Translations under genes and position numbers: made by a program
Notes under the pieces: model-generated
Databases searched by the model: none
The model's input: the letters and a program-made list of their open reading frames with translations, nothing else
Told to the model about the DNA's origin: nothing
Shown: positions 16,848-25,532 of the stretch, in pieces
Layout of the letters: each line of letters opens with the position of its first letter
Position numbering within the stretch: position 1 is the stretch's first letter
Assembly (NCBI RefSeq): GCF_049844995.1
Contig: NZ_JBNCMC010000003.1
Location: 62,001 to 126,000, forward strand
Reading direction: 5' to 3'
DNA: 64,000 nt
Source: Luteimicrobium sp049844995
Lineage (GTDB): Bacteria > Actinomycetota > Actinomycetes > Actinomycetales > Cellulomonadaceae

Positions 16848-18290
16848 ATGTCCTCGCTCGTCCCGCTGCCCGCGCACGTCCGGACCGCCGACGGGAGCCT
16901 GCCGCTCGACGGCCTGAGCGTCGTCGCCGGGCCTTCGGAGGAGGAGCAGCGCCTCGCCGCCGTGGCGCGCCACCTGCTCGGGCTGGGTGCTCCGGCCGGC
17001 GACCGACCGGCGCTCGTCCTCGCGCTCGACGACGCCGCCGGGCCGGGGGGCGCCGCGTCGCCCGAGCGGTACTCCCTCGAGGTCTCGGGGGCCGGTGCCG
17101 CGCTGACCGCGCCCACCACGGAGGGTCTCTTCCGCGGGATCGCCACCCTTGCCCAGCTGAGCACCGTCGACGGCGAGGGCCGCGCGGTGCTGCCGGCCGT
17201 CGTCGTGAAGGACGCACCGCGGTACCCGTGGCGCGGGCTGTCGCTGGACGTGGCGCGGCACTTCTTCGAGCCGGACGTCGTCGAGCGGGTGATCGACGTG
17301 ATGGCCCGCTACAAGCTGTCCGTCCTGCACCTGCACCTCACCGACGACCAGGGCTGGCGCCTCGAGCTGCCGTCGCGGCGGCTGCTCACGGAGATCTCCG
17401 GGAAGGGCGAGATCGGCGACGGCGTCGGCGGTTTCTACACGATGGACGAGTTCCGGAGGCTGCAGGAGTATGCGGCCGCGCGCTACGTGCAGGTCGTGCC
17501 GGAGTTCGACATGCCGGGCCACACCAACGCCGCGACGCACGCGTACGGCGAGCTCGTCCCTGGTGGGCAGCCGACCGACCGGTTCGGCGGCGAGGAGGTC
17601 GGGTTCAGCAAGCTCTCGTTCGACCTGCCGGAGACCGAGCCGTTCCTGCGCGACGTGTTCGGCGACATCGCCGCGGCGACGCTCGGGGAGTACGTCCACA
17701 TCGGCGGCGACGAGGTCTTCACGCTTGGCGTGGAGGAGTACAGCCGGTTCGTGCTGCTCGCGCACGACGTCGTCACGGCGGCCGGGAAGAAGGTCGTGGG
17801 CTGGCAGGAGATCGCCGAGGTGGAGCTCCCGGCCGATACCGTCGTGCAGTACTGGGAGACGCGCAAGGACACCGCGCCGCTGCGGCGCGCGGTCGCGGGC
17901 GGCGCGAAGATCCTCCTGTCCCCGGCGGACCGCGTCTACCTCGACATGAAGTACGACGCCGACGACGCGCGCGGCCAGGACTGGGGCGCGTCCATGCCGC
18001 CGATCGAGCTGCGCGACGCGTACGACTGGGAGCCGGACGCGGCGGTCGAGGGGGTCGATCCGGACGCCGTGGTCGGCGTCGAGGCGGCGATCTGGAGCGA
18101 GCGGATCCCCGACGAGCACACTCTCTTCATGCGTCTGCTGCCGCGGCTCGCGGCCGTGGCGGAGGTCGCGTGGACGCCCGTCGACGCGCGGTCGTGGGAG
18201 GGTTTCGCGGCACGCGTGGCGCGCGAGTCGACCGGGTGGCGCGACCGGGGGCTCACGTTCCACGAGAGCCCGGGCGTCGACTGGGCTTGA
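16848..18290 (+). CDS. Beta-N-acetylhexosaminidase, GH20
   Basis: 480 aa, no signal peptide. A GH20b-type domain (1-120) is followed by the TIM barrel starting RYPWRGLSLDVARHFF. The catalytic pair Asp288-Glu289 lies in HIGGDEVF; substrate-assisted catalysis by the 2-acetamido group is the family mechanism. Also visible are HLHLTDDQGWRLE and EFDMPGHTNAA. It should remove terminal GlcNAc or GalNAc from chito-oligosaccharides or peptidoglycan fragments, in the cytosol. ATG 16848 has GAAAGG about seven bases upstream. A strong hairpin follows at 18307. Confidence 0.93.
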   Translation: MSSLVPLPAHVRTADGSLPLDGLSVVAGPSEEEQRLAAVARHLLGLGAPAGDRPALVLALDDAAGPGGAASPERYSLEVSGAGAALTAPTTEGLFRGIATLAQLSTVDGEGRAVLPAVVVKDAPRYPWRGLSLDVARHFFEPDVVERVIDVMARYKLSVLHLHLTDDQGWRLELPSRRLLTEISGKGEIGDGVGGFYTMDEFRRLQEYAAARYVQVVPEFDMPGHTNAATHAYGELVPGGQPTDRFGGEEVGFSKLSFDLPETEPFLRDVFGDIAAATLGEYVHIGGDEVFTLGVEEYSRFVLLAHDVVTAAGKKVVGWQEIAEVELPADTVVQYWETRKDTAPLRRAVAGGAKILLSPADRVYLDMKYDADDARGQDWGASMPPIELRDAYDWEPDAAVEGVDPDAVVGVEAAIWSERIPDEHTLFMRLLPRLAAVAEVAWTPVDARSWEGFAARVARESTGWRDRGLTFHESPGVDWA

Positions 18291-18306
18291 GCGTCCCCTG
18301 CACCGA

Positions 18307-18352
18307 GTTGTCAGAACCTGGTGAGGCTCGAGACTCACCAGGTTCTGACAAC
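18307..18352 (+). terminator. Perfect 19-bp hairpin; copy 1 of a dispersed repeat
   Basis: Arms GTTGTCAGAACCTGGTGAG (18307-18325) and its exact complement (18334-18352) with loop GCTCGAGA. It lies 16 bp after the hexosaminidase stop, so it probably ends that transcript. There is no T-tract. A second copy, 37 of 46 bases identical, lies at 51307-51352. Confidence 0.7.
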
Positions 18353-18398
18353 CCGCGGCTTGTGTGACCTGCGTCGACGCGGGGCGCGGGCGTGCGGA

Positions 18399-18467
18399 CT
18401 CGGAATCAGCCGCCACCGAAAGTCGGAATCAGCCGCCATCAAAAGTCGGGATTAGCCGCTCCGGCGC
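18399..18467. repeat. Three tandem repeats, 23-bp period
   Basis: Units start at 18399, 18422 and 18445; core GTCGGAATCAGCCGCCA with the third copy diverged (GTCGGGATTAGCCGCT). On the opposite strand this reads GCGGCTGATTCCGAC. Such iterated ~20-bp units are typical of transposase-binding ends of IS21-type elements; no transposase gene is present, so this would be a remnant. Attribution is inference. Confidence 0.55.
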
Positions 18468-18520
18468 TCCCGCGTGAGCGCCGTCGTCGAGCACGGGATA
18501 TCCGCCCCGCGACACCGCAG

Positions 18521-18554
18521 TCCGCGCCCGTCTGCGTCGGCAGACGGGCGCGGA
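18521..18554 (-). terminator. Terminator-like hairpin after pmt
   Basis: Perfect 15-bp inverted repeat, arms 18521-18535 and 18540-18554, loop GTCG, located 44 bp after the stop of the minus-strand mannosyltransferase gene. No T-tract, which is common in high-GC genomes. Confidence 0.6.
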
Positions 18555-18597
18555 CCGCGTGTTCGGCAAAGGGGCCGCGCCGCCGTCGTCATCAGCG

Positions 18598-20466
18598 TCA
18601 GATCCAGCTCGGCAGCCACATGTGAACGTGCCAGAAGCTGTACGGCACCGTCTGCGCCGTCCAGATCGGGTAGAAGAACAGGCTCACCGCGACCACGACG
18701 GTCACGAAGATGCTGACCCCGATCACCACCCGGCGTCTGGCGCGTCTCTCGCCCTGGGTCTCCTCGAGCAGCAGGGCGATCACGTAGGCGACGGCCATCA
18801 TGACCCAGGGCGTGAACACGATCGAGTAGAACGTGAAGATCGTCCGGTGCATGTAGGCGAACCAGGGGAACCACCCGGCGACGACGCCCGCGAGCACCGC
18901 GGTCGCGCGCCAGTCGCGCGCGACGAACAGCCACACGAGCGTGACGGCGAGGCACAGCGCGCCCGCCCACCAGAGCACAGGGTTGCCGAGCGAGGTGACG
19001 GCCTGCGCGCACGGCGACGACCCGCAGCCCTGCTGCCCGGGCTTGATCGACTCGTAGTAGAAGGACGTCGGGCGCCACTGCAGCATCCAGCCCAGCGGGT
19101 TCGCCTGGTAGGGGTGCGGGGTGTCGAGAGTGTTGTGGAAGTGCCACATCTGGACGTGGTACTGCCAGAACGAGCGCAGCGCGGGCGGCAGCCAGGAGAC
19201 GCCCTCGCCGGGGTTCTCGACGGCCCACTGCCGCATGTACGACATCGGGTTGCGGAACCACCCCCACCACGTCGCCAGGTAGGCGAGCAGCGCCGTCGGG
19301 AGCATCACGAGCGCCGCGGGGATCCCGTCGACCAGGATCGCGTCCTCCCACCACCGCTTGATCCCGACGGCGCGCCGCGCCGTCATGTCCCAGCCGACGG
19401 TCAGCAGCCCGAAGATCGCGATGAAGTAGATGCCCGACCACTTGGTCCCGCACATCAGGCCCAGGGACACGGCCGCGAGGAACCGGTACCAGCGCCAGCC
19501 CAGCCGCGGCCCGTACTTGCCGATCTCGCCGCCCGCCTCGACGATCGCCGCGCACTTGTCCGCCAGCCGCCGCCTCGCCTGCTCCCGGTCGAGGATGAGG
19601 AACGCGAACGCGAGCAGTCCCCAGAACATGACGAAGTTGTCGAGCAGCGAGGTGCGCGAGTGGACGATCGCCTCGCCGTCGACGGCCATGAACAGGCCCG
19701 CGAGGATGCCGATCAGCGTCGAGCCGAAGAGGCGGCGCGCGACCCGCGCCACGATCCACACGGCGAGGATCCCGATCACCGCCGTGCTGATCCGCCAGGC
19801 CCACGGGTTCTCCGCGCCGCCGAACCGCAGGCCGACGGAGATCATCCACTTGCCGAGCGGCGGGTGGACCACGTAGTCGGCCTGGTGCAGGAACGTGTTG
19901 ACGTCGCCGGACTCGAACGCCGGGTTGGGGTTGTCCGGCCACTTGGCCTCGTAGCCGGCCTTGAGCAGCGAGTACGCGTACTTGACGTAGTAGGTCTCGT
20001 CGAAGACGAGCGTCTTCGGGTTGCCCAGGTGGTACAGGCGAAGGACGGCGGCGAGCGCCGTGACGAGCAGCGGGCCGAGCCAGCCCCAGAGGCGGTCGCG
20101 CGCCGTCGAGCCGAGGGCCAGGCGGCGCGGCCCGAACAGCTTGAGGAGGTAGCGGTCCCGCGCGCTCGGCTCGGGGGCGCCCGGCTCCGCCAGGTCCGTC
20201 GCGGTGCCCGGCCCCGTCGCTGCTCCCGGCTCCGTCGCCGTGTCGAGATCCCGCGTCAGGCCCGACGACGGCGCCTCCGTCGTTCCCGCGTCCTCGCCCG
20301 AGGTGCCGGTCGCCCGGGCGCCGGTGATCGGTCCGGAGGCGGGCGCACCCGTCGCTGCCCCGGCGACGTGCCGGCCGTTCGGACTCCCCGCCGGCGGCGC
20401 GCCGGACCCCGGCTCGGGCGCGGTGGGCGGCTCGTCGGGGCTGCTCGTGGCGGACACGCCCGTCAT
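18598..20466 (-). CDS. pmt: Dolichyl/polyprenyl-phosphate-mannose-protein mannosyltransferase (GT39)
   Basis: 622 aa. About 100 N-terminal residues are Pro/Gly/Thr-rich and probably disordered; the integral membrane enzyme starts at about residue 125. The catalytic Asp156-Glu157 pair is in LVFDETYYVKYAYSLLK, the first extracytoplasmic loop of GT39 enzymes, and multiple membrane helices follow to the C-terminus. It transfers mannose from polyprenyl-phosphate-mannose to Ser/Thr of secreted proteins, coupled to export in actinobacteria. It is divergent from rsmI with only 25 bp between the start codons, the same pairing as Rv1002c/Rv1003 in Mycobacterium tuberculosis. Likely clients in this window are the Pro/Thr/Ser-rich surface proteins at 27313, 36998 and 60496 (inference). 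Confidence 0.93.
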   Translation of the reverse strand: MTGVSATSSPDEPPTAPEPGSGAPPAGSPNGRHVAGAATGAPASGPITGARATGTSGEDAGTTEAPSSGLTRDLDTATEPGAATGPGTATDLAEPGAPEPSARDRYLLKLFGPRRLALGSTARDRLWGWLGPLLVTALAAVLRLYHLGNPKTLVFDETYYVKYAYSLLKAGYEAKWPDNPNPAFESGDVNTFLHQADYVVHPPLGKWMISVGLRFGGAENPWAWRISTAVIGILAVWIVARVARRLFGSTLIGILAGLFMAVDGEAIVHSRTSLLDNFVMFWGLLAFAFLILDREQARRRLADKCAAIVEAGGEIGKYGPRLGWRWYRFLAAVSLGLMCGTKWSGIYFIAIFGLLTVGWDMTARRAVGIKRWWEDAILVDGIPAALVMLPTALLAYLATWWGWFRNPMSYMRQWAVENPGEGVSWLPPALRSFWQYHVQMWHFHNTLDTPHPYQANPLGWMLQWRPTSFYYESIKPGQQGCGSSPCAQAVTSLGNPVLWWAGALCLAVTLVWLFVARDWRATAVLAGVVAGWFPWFAYMHRTIFTFYSIVFTPWVMMAVAYVIALLLEETQGERRARRRVVIGVSIFVTVVVAVSLFFYPIWTAQTVPYSFWHVHMWLPSWI

Positions 20467-20491
20467 GGTACGGCGTGGGACAGTGGGGGCC

Positions 20492-21397
20492 ATGAGCAGC
20501 GCCGAGACTCGAGCCGACCGACGCGCCGACCGGGCGGCCGACCATGCGGGCGGCGTCCTCGTCCTCGCCGCGACCCCGATCGGCAACCCCGACGACGCGT
20601 CGCCCCGCCTGCGCCGCCTGCTCGTCGAGGCGGACGTCGTGGCCGCCGAGGACACGCGCCGCCTGCACGGGCTCGCCGGCCGGCTGGGGCTGGAGGTCGG
20701 CGGACGCGTCGTCAGCTACCACGAGCACAACGAGACCGCCCGCGCCGACGACCTGCTCGACGTCGTCGAGGGCGGCGGGACGGTGCTCGTCGTGACCGAC
20801 GCCGGCATGCCGTCGGTGTCGGACCCGGGGTACCGGGTCGTGACGCGCGCCGTCGAGCGCGGGCTTTCCGTGACCACCGCCCCCGGTCCCTCGGCGGTCC
20901 TCGCGGCGCTCGCGGTGTCGGGCATCGCGACGGACCGGTTCACGTTCGAGGGCTTCCCGCCCCGCAAGCCGGGAGAGCGTCGTCGCGCGTTCGAGGCACT
21001 CGCCTCCGAGCGCCGGACCATGGTGTTCTTCGAGGCGCCGCACCGGATCGCGGACACGCTCGACGCGATGGCCGAGGCCTTCGGCGCCGACCGTCCCGCC
21101 GCCGTCTGCCGGGAGCTCACCAAGACCTACGAGGAGGTGCTGCGCGGGGGGCTCGGGGAGCTCGCCGCCCGCGCCGTGGCCGAGCCGTTGCGCGGCGAGA
21201 TCTGCGTCGTCGTCGCGGGGGCGCCGGCCGCGGCCGCGAGCGTCGAGGAGCTCGTCGACGAGGTGCTCGAGCGCGTCGCCGCGGGGGAGCGGCTCAAGGA
21301 GGCGGTCGCCGCGGTCGCGGAGGCGTCCGGCGTCGGCGGCGGGGGAGTGAGCAAGCGCGACCTGTACGCCGCGGCGCTCGCGGCCCGCGCGTCCTGA
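20492..21397 (+). CDS. rsmI: 16S rRNA (cytidine1402-2'-O)-methyltransferase RsmI
   Basis: 301 aa, tetrapyrrole-methylase fold. Motifs: LAATPIGNPDDASPRL (about 26-41), AAEDTRRLHGL, TDAGMPSVSDPGYRVV and FEGFPPRKPGERR. It methylates the ribose of C1402 in the 16S decoding centre using S-adenosylmethionine. ATG 20492 starts 25 bp from the divergent pmt start and there is no obvious Shine-Dalgarno. The divergent pmt-rsmI pair is a conserved actinobacterial arrangement. The pncA gene converges 15 bp after its stop. Confidence 0.95.
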   Translation: MSSAETRADRRADRAADHAGGVLVLAATPIGNPDDASPRLRRLLVEADVVAAEDTRRLHGLAGRLGLEVGGRVVSYHEHNETARADDLLDVVEGGGTVLVVTDAGMPSVSDPGYRVVTRAVERGLSVTTAPGPSAVLAALAVSGIATDRFTFEGFPPRKPGERRRAFEALASERRTMVFFEAPHRIADTLDAMAEAFGADRPAAVCRELTKTYEEVLRGGLGELAARAVAEPLRGEICVVVAGAPAAAASVEELVDEVLERVAAGERLKEAVAAVAEASGVGGGGVSKRDLYAAALAARAS

Positions 21398-21412
21398 CAG
21401 CTCGGGAGAACG

Positions 21413-21997
21413 TCAGGCGGCCGACGACGGCACGAGCTCCACGCCGTCCGCCGCCAGCTCCTCGCGCGCCTCGGCGCCGAGCTGGGGCGAGACGGGCACG
21501 GTGAGGTCGGTCAGCACGCGCGTCGGGAGGCCGAGGGCGTGCGCGTCGAGCGCGGTCGCCTTGACGCAGTGCGACTCCGCGATCCCGACGACGTCGACCG
21601 CGTCCACGCCGGCGTCGCGCAGCGCCTCCGCGAGCGGGCGACCGGAGGGGTCGGTGCCCTCGAAGCCCGAGTACGCGGCCGCGTGCTGGCCCTTCTTGAC
21701 GCTGACGTCGGGCGCGAGGCCGACGAGCGCCGGGTGGAGCGCCGCGTTGGGGGAGCCGGCGAGGCCGTGGGGCGGCCAGGTGTCGACGAAGTCGGGGTGG
21801 TCGGAGAAGTGGTCGCCGGGGTCGATGTGCCAGTCCTGCGTCGTGGCCACGAACGCGTACCGGTCGCGGTGCGTCGCCACGTAGTCGGCGATCCGCTGCG
21901 CGACCGCGTTCCCGCCGTCGACGCCGAGCTCGCCGCCCTCGCAGAACGTCGGCTGCACGTCCACCACGACCAGCGCCCGGCGGTTCTCCTTGGTCAT
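21413..21997 (-). CDS. pncA: Nicotinamidase (pyrazinamidase) PncA
   Basis: 194 aa. Hydrolyses nicotinamide to nicotinate and ammonia for NAD salvage. Catalytic triad: Asp13 in VVDVQ, Lys in VSVKKGQ (about 101-102) and Cys144 in AESHCVKATA. Metal-binding DWHIDPGDHFSDH (55-67) is intact. FCEGGELGVDGGN and AYSGFEGTDPSGRPL closely follow the mycobacterial PncA pattern. A GTG nine bases upstream (22006) is an alternative start. The divergent wHTH gene begins 71 bp away. Product assignment is firm at family level and good at enzyme level. Confidence 0.9.
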   Translation of the reverse strand: MTKENRRALVVVDVQPTFCEGGELGVDGGNAVAQRIADYVATHRDRYAFVATTQDWHIDPGDHFSDHPDFVDTWPPHGLAGSPNAALHPALVGLAPDVSVKKGQHAAAYSGFEGTDPSGRPLAEALRDAGVDAVDVVGIAESHCVKATALDAHALGLPTRVLTDLTVPVSPQLGAEAREELAADGVELVPSSAA

Positions 21998-22068
21998 GAC
22001 GTCCACTCTGCCACCCGCCCTGCCGCGCCGGGAGGACCGTCCTACCGTGGACCCGAGGAGGTGGGTCG

Positions 22069-22452
22069 ATGGAGACGGTCGGCTACTGGGTGAGCGTGGT
22101 CGCGCGCCTCCTCGACGAGCGGTTCGACGACGCCCTGCCGCACGCGGGCCTCGGCCGGCGGCACTGGCACGTCCTCACGCTGCTCGCGGGCGGCGCGGCC
22201 CAGTCGGAGGCCGCGGACGGCGTCCTGCACGGCTTCGAGACGGAGGTCCAGGACCTCGCGGCGCGGGGCTGGGTGCAGCGCGCGCCGGAGGGCTGGGCGA
22301 TCACCGCGGAGGGCCAGACGGCGTACCACCGCCTGCTCGACGACGTCACCGCGGCGCGCGAGCGGGTCACCGAGGGCATCGACCCGGCGGACGTGGCGAC
22401 CGCCGTCGACGTGCTGCGACGCGTGGCGCAGAACCTGCGGCCCGACGCCTGA
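22069..22452 (+). CDS. Small MarR-like winged-helix protein
   Basis: 127 aa. Pattern of a single winged-helix domain: WVSVVARLLDERF dimerisation helix, then WHVLTLLAGGAAQ, a recognition segment and wing WVQRAPEGWAITAEGQTAY, then a C-terminal helix. GGAGGT sits six bases before ATG 22069. It lies between pncA (divergent) and the aminotransferase gene (47 bp downstream, own promoter). Its ligand and targets cannot be told from sequence. Confidence 0.72.
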   Translation: METVGYWVSVVARLLDERFDDALPHAGLGRRHWHVLTLLAGGAAQSEAADGVLHGFETEVQDLAARGWVQRAPEGWAITAEGQTAYHRLLDDVTAARERVTEGIDPADVATAVDVLRRVAQNLRPDA

Positions 22453-22498
22453 CGGGATCGTCCGGCCCGGCGCGGACCGCGCGGGTACCCTGCGGAGC

Positions 22499-23692
22499 AT
22501 GCCTCGCGAGATGGAGTTCCGTCGCATCCCCGGCCTGCCGCCGTACGTCTTCACGATCATCGACGCGCTCAAGGTCGAGGCGCGCCGGGCAGGTCGGGAC
22601 GTCGTCGACCTGGGCTTCGGCAACCCCGACCTGCCGAGCCCTGAGATCGCCGTCGAGAAGCTCGCGGAGGCCGCGCACAACACGCGCAACCACCGGTACT
22701 CCGCGTCGCGCGGCATCCCGAAGCTGCGTGAGGCCGTGGCCGGCCTGTATCAGCGGCGGTTCGGCGTCACGCTCGACCCGGACACCGAGATCATCTCGAC
22801 GATCGGCGCCAAGGAGGGCTTCAGCCACCTCATGTGGGTGCTGCTGCAGCCGGGCGACGCCGCGATCGTCCCGACGCCGAGCTACCCGATCCACATCTGG
22901 GGCCCCTACTTCGCGGGCGCCGACGCGCGGCAGGTCGACATCGGCGACGGCACCGACGCGGCCGGCTACATCGACCGCGTGATGGAGGCGTGGGAGTACG
23001 GGTGGCCCAAGCCGCGCGTCGTCGTCCTGAGCTTCCCGCACAACCCCACGACGACGGTCGCCACCAAGGAGGACCTGCAGCGGCTCGTCGACTGGGCGCG
23101 CGAGCGCGACGTGGTGCTCGTGCACGACCTCGCGTACGCGGACATGACGTTCGACGGCTTCAAGCCGCCGTCGATCATGGAGTGCGAGGGCGCCAAGGAG
23201 GTCGCCGTCGAGCTCTACTCCATGACGAAGTCGTACTCGATGGCCGGCTGGCGGGTCGCGTTCCTCGTGGGCCGCAAGGACGTCGTGGGGGCGCTCGCGA
23301 AGCTCAAGAGCTACCTCGACTACGGGACCTTCCAGCCCATCCAGATCGCCGCGACCGTCACGCTCAACGAGGCGACCGACTACCCGGCCGAGGCGTCGGC
23401 CGTGTACGAGGCGCGGCGCGACGCCCTCTACGACGGCCTGCAGCGCATCGGCTGGGACATCCACAAGCCCGGCGGCACGATGTTCGCGTGGGCGCGGATC
23501 CCCGAGCCGTACCGCGACATGGACTCGATCGAGTTCGCGACGCACGTGATCGAGCGGTGCGACGTCGCCGTCTCCCCGGGCGTCGGGTTCGGGCCCGGGG
23601 GCGACGGGTTCGTGCGGTTCGCGCTCATCGAGAACGAGCAGCGGATCGGCCAGGCCGTGCGCGGGCTCAAGCGGGGCCTCGAGCGGCTCTGA
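22499..23692 (+). CDS. PLP-dependent aminotransferase class I/II (AlaC-like)
   Basis: 397 aa. Fold-type I aminotransferase: LGFGNPDLPSP, RYSASRGIPKLREAV, the SFPHNPTT region binding PLP, and the Schiff-base Lys244 in SMTKSYSMAGWR. This subgroup resembles AlaC / LL-diaminopimelate-type transaminases acting on alanine or glutamate with 2-oxoglutarate or pyruvate; exact substrate not decidable here. TACCCT (22486-22491) lies seven bases before ATG 22499 with no good ribosome-binding site, so the mRNA is probably leaderless. Inverted repeats follow the stop. Confidence 0.88.
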   Translation: MPREMEFRRIPGLPPYVFTIIDALKVEARRAGRDVVDLGFGNPDLPSPEIAVEKLAEAAHNTRNHRYSASRGIPKLREAVAGLYQRRFGVTLDPDTEIISTIGAKEGFSHLMWVLLQPGDAAIVPTPSYPIHIWGPYFAGADARQVDIGDGTDAAGYIDRVMEAWEYGWPKPRVVVLSFPHNPTTTVATKEDLQRLVDWARERDVVLVHDLAYADMTFDGFKPPSIMECEGAKEVAVELYSMTKSYSMAGWRVAFLVGRKDVVGALAKLKSYLDYGTFQPIQIAATVTLNEATDYPAEASAVYEARRDALYDGLQRIGWDIHKPGGTMFAWARIPEPYRDMDSIEFATHVIERCDVAVSPGVGFGPGGDGFVRFALIENEQRIGQAVRGLKRGLERL

Positions 23693-23697
23693 CCAGC

Positions 23698-23769
23698 GTC
23701 GGCTCTGAGGGGCGGCCGGCTCACCGAGCCGACGCGGATCGTCGTCCTGAGCCGCTCCGAGCGACGATC
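23698..23769. terminator. Bidirectional terminator-like inverted repeats
   Basis: Two 8-bp inverted repeats (GTCGGCTC 23698-23705 with 23726-23733; GATCGTCG 23737-23744 with 23762-23769) fill the gap between the convergent aminotransferase and membrane-protein genes. Long loops make them weak candidates. Confidence 0.35.
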
Positions 23770-23786
23770 TGCGTCAGTTCGATGCG

Positions 23787-24221
23787 TCAGGCCGGCGCGG
23801 CACCCGACGTCGTGCCCGACCCCTTCGCCTTGCGCGCGTCGACCTGCTTCTGGGCCACGGCGACGAGGCGGTCGTCGACGAGGTCGTAGACCAGGGTGCC
23901 TACCCACACGATGAGCGTGGCCCACACCCACGTCCAGAACCCGTGGATCGAGAACCCGGACTCCGGGGACAGGATCACGGTCAGGATCAGCGAGACCAGC
24001 ACGGTCGCGAGGCCGATCACCCACGTGTACTCGTGGACGTGCTTCGTGAGGAACTTGGTGAGCAGCGGCCGGACGATCGCGATCAGGACCGTGAAGAGGG
24101 CGACCGCGACGATGCCCCACAGCCAGCCGATCTTCATCCCTGACAGCACGATGTTGGCGACGATGAGCAGGACGCCGTAGGCGACCGCTGCGACGACGAA
24201 GCTGACGATCCTCGGGCTCAT
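23787..24221 (-). CDS. Phage-holin-family (4TM) membrane protein
   Basis: 144 aa with four predicted membrane helices: about 5-25, 31-49, 68-87 and 93-113, separated by short basic loops, and a charged C-terminal tail (DDRLVAVAQKQVDARKAKG). This matches the actinobacterial phage-holin-family or 4-TM superfamily holin-like proteins, chromosomal membrane proteins of unknown job and not evidence of a prophage. GGGAGG stands before ATG 24221. Monocistronic. Confidence 0.7.
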   Translation of the reverse strand: MSPRIVSFVVAAVAYGVLLIVANIVLSGMKIGWLWGIVAVALFTVLIAIVRPLLTKFLTKHVHEYTWVIGLATVLVSLILTVILSPESGFSIHGFWTWVWATLIVWVGTLVYDLVDDRLVAVAQKQVDARKAKGSGTTSGAAPA

Positions 24222-24393
24222 GGCGATGCCTCCCTCTCGGTGAGGTCCCTCGTCGGGACTCCCAGGTCATCTTCAGGATGCGTCCGGTGCGCCGGCGCCG
24301 CGCGACGGCGCGCCGGACGGCACGCGGCGAAACGTCGGCCCGCACGGTGGACCGCCCGGTGCGTGGCGGCGCGCGTCGCGCCTACGGTGCGGC

Positions 24394-25491
24394 ATGGTCA
24401 CCGCAGCGGGAGGCCGCGACGCCGGCCCCGAGCTTCTCTGGTACGTGCCCAACGAGGTCGAGCCGGGCCACCGCGGCGACCTCGGCGCCGACGGGACGCT
24501 CGACGGCACCGTCGACCTGGCTCGGACCGCGGAGGCGCACGGCTGGTCGGGCGCGCTGCTCGGGACGGGCTGGGGCCGGCCGGACACGTTCACGGTCGCG
24601 ACGGCGGTCGCGGCGCTGACGACGACGTTCCGCCCGCTCGTCGCGATCCGGCCGGGCTACTGGCAGCCGGCCCACTTCGCGAGCGCGGCCGCGACGTTGC
24701 AGCACCTGAGCCACGGCCGCCTGCTCGTCAACGTCGTCAGCGGGCAGGACGACCTCGCCGCGTACGGCGACGTGGAGGGCGACCAGGCGCAGCGCTACGC
24801 GCGGACCCAGGAGTTCATGCGGCTCGTCCGACGCCTGTGGACCGAGGAGCGCGTGACGTTCGCCGGCGACCACTTCCGCGTCGCGGACTCGACCGTCGTG
24901 CCCCGGCTCCCGGGTGGAGCGCCGCGCCTCTACTTCGGGGGCGCCTCGCCGGCCGCGGAGCGGGTTGCCGCCACCGAGGCGGACGTCCAGCTGTTCTGGG
25001 GCGAGCCGCTCGACGGCATCGAGGCCCGGATCTCGCGCCTGCGCGGGCTGTCGGGGACGCTCGACCGCGACCTCCCGCCGCTCGAGTTCGGGCTGCGCGT
25101 GACGACGCTCGTGCGCGACACCGCCGAGGAGGCGTGGCGCGACGCCGAGGCCAAGGTCGCCGCCCTCGCGGAGCGTGCGGGGGAGGCGACGACCCCCGCG
25201 TTCCGACGGGAGACCGCCGTCGGGCAGCGGCGGCTGCTCGACCTCGCCGCACGCGGTGACGTCCTCGACGACTGCCTCTACACCGCGCCCGGCCGGTACG
25301 GGGGCGCCGGCGCGGGGAGCACGTGGCTCGTCGGGTCCGCCGACGACGTCGCGGCCGCCCTGCGCCGCTACGCCGCCCTGGGCGTCACGCACTTCGTGCT
25401 GTCGGACACCCCGTACCGGCAGGAGGCGGCGCGGGTCGGCGACGCGCTGGTCCCGCGGCTGCGGGAGGCGGTCACCACGCCGATCGTCTGA
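24394..25491 (+). CDS. LLM-class flavin-dependent oxidoreductase (SsuD-like)
   Basis: 365 aa bacterial luciferase-like monooxygenase of the alkanesulfonate monooxygenase branch: LLGTGWGRPDTFTVATAVA, RPGYWQPAHFASAAATL, VNVVSGQDDLAAYGD and the AQRYARTQEFM helix. SsuD uses reduced FMN and oxygen to release sulfite from alkanesulfonates; no ssu transporter or FMN reductase is adjacent, so the substrate is open. TACGGT (24383-24388) is five bases before ATG 24394 with no ribosome-binding site. The convergent aldo/keto reductase gene ends 41 bp away. Confidence 0.83.
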   Translation: MVTAAGGRDAGPELLWYVPNEVEPGHRGDLGADGTLDGTVDLARTAEAHGWSGALLGTGWGRPDTFTVATAVAALTTTFRPLVAIRPGYWQPAHFASAAATLQHLSHGRLLVNVVSGQDDLAAYGDVEGDQAQRYARTQEFMRLVRRLWTEERVTFAGDHFRVADSTVVPRLPGGAPRLYFGGASPAAERVAATEADVQLFWGEPLDGIEARISRLRGLSGTLDRDLPPLEFGLRVTTLVRDTAEEAWRDAEAKVAALAERAGEATTPAFRRETAVGQRRLLDLAARGDVLDDCLYTAPGRYGGAGAGSTWLVGSADDVAAALRRYAALGVTHFVLSDTPYRQEAARVGDALVPRLREAVTTPIV

Positions 25492-25532
25492 CGCTTCGAC
25501 CGCGCGAGCCGCGCCGGCCCGGGATCGCGCCC

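Larger units (their letters stand above)
18291..18597. other. Intergenic region between convergent genes
   Basis: 307 bases between the GH20 gene (+) and pmt (-). It holds the 19-bp hairpin (18307-18352), three tandem 23-bp repeats (18399-18467) and a 15-bp stem-loop (18521-18554). I see no open frame with a convincing protein here. Confidence 0.7.

Noticed and set aside
20204..20491. N-terminal extension of rsmI reaching into pmt
   Set aside because: The extension has no conserved methylase sequence and overlaps the coding start of the divergent pmt; ATG 20492 fits the family start.
22007..22068. Longer coding frame joining the pncA and wHTH region
   Set aside because: A clear GGAGGT before ATG 22069 and the PncA start at 21997 or 22006 explain the region.
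23787..24221. Prophage remnant suggested by a holin-family gene
   Set aside because: No integrase, terminase, capsid or lysis genes nearby; chromosomal holin-family membrane proteins are common in actinobacteria.
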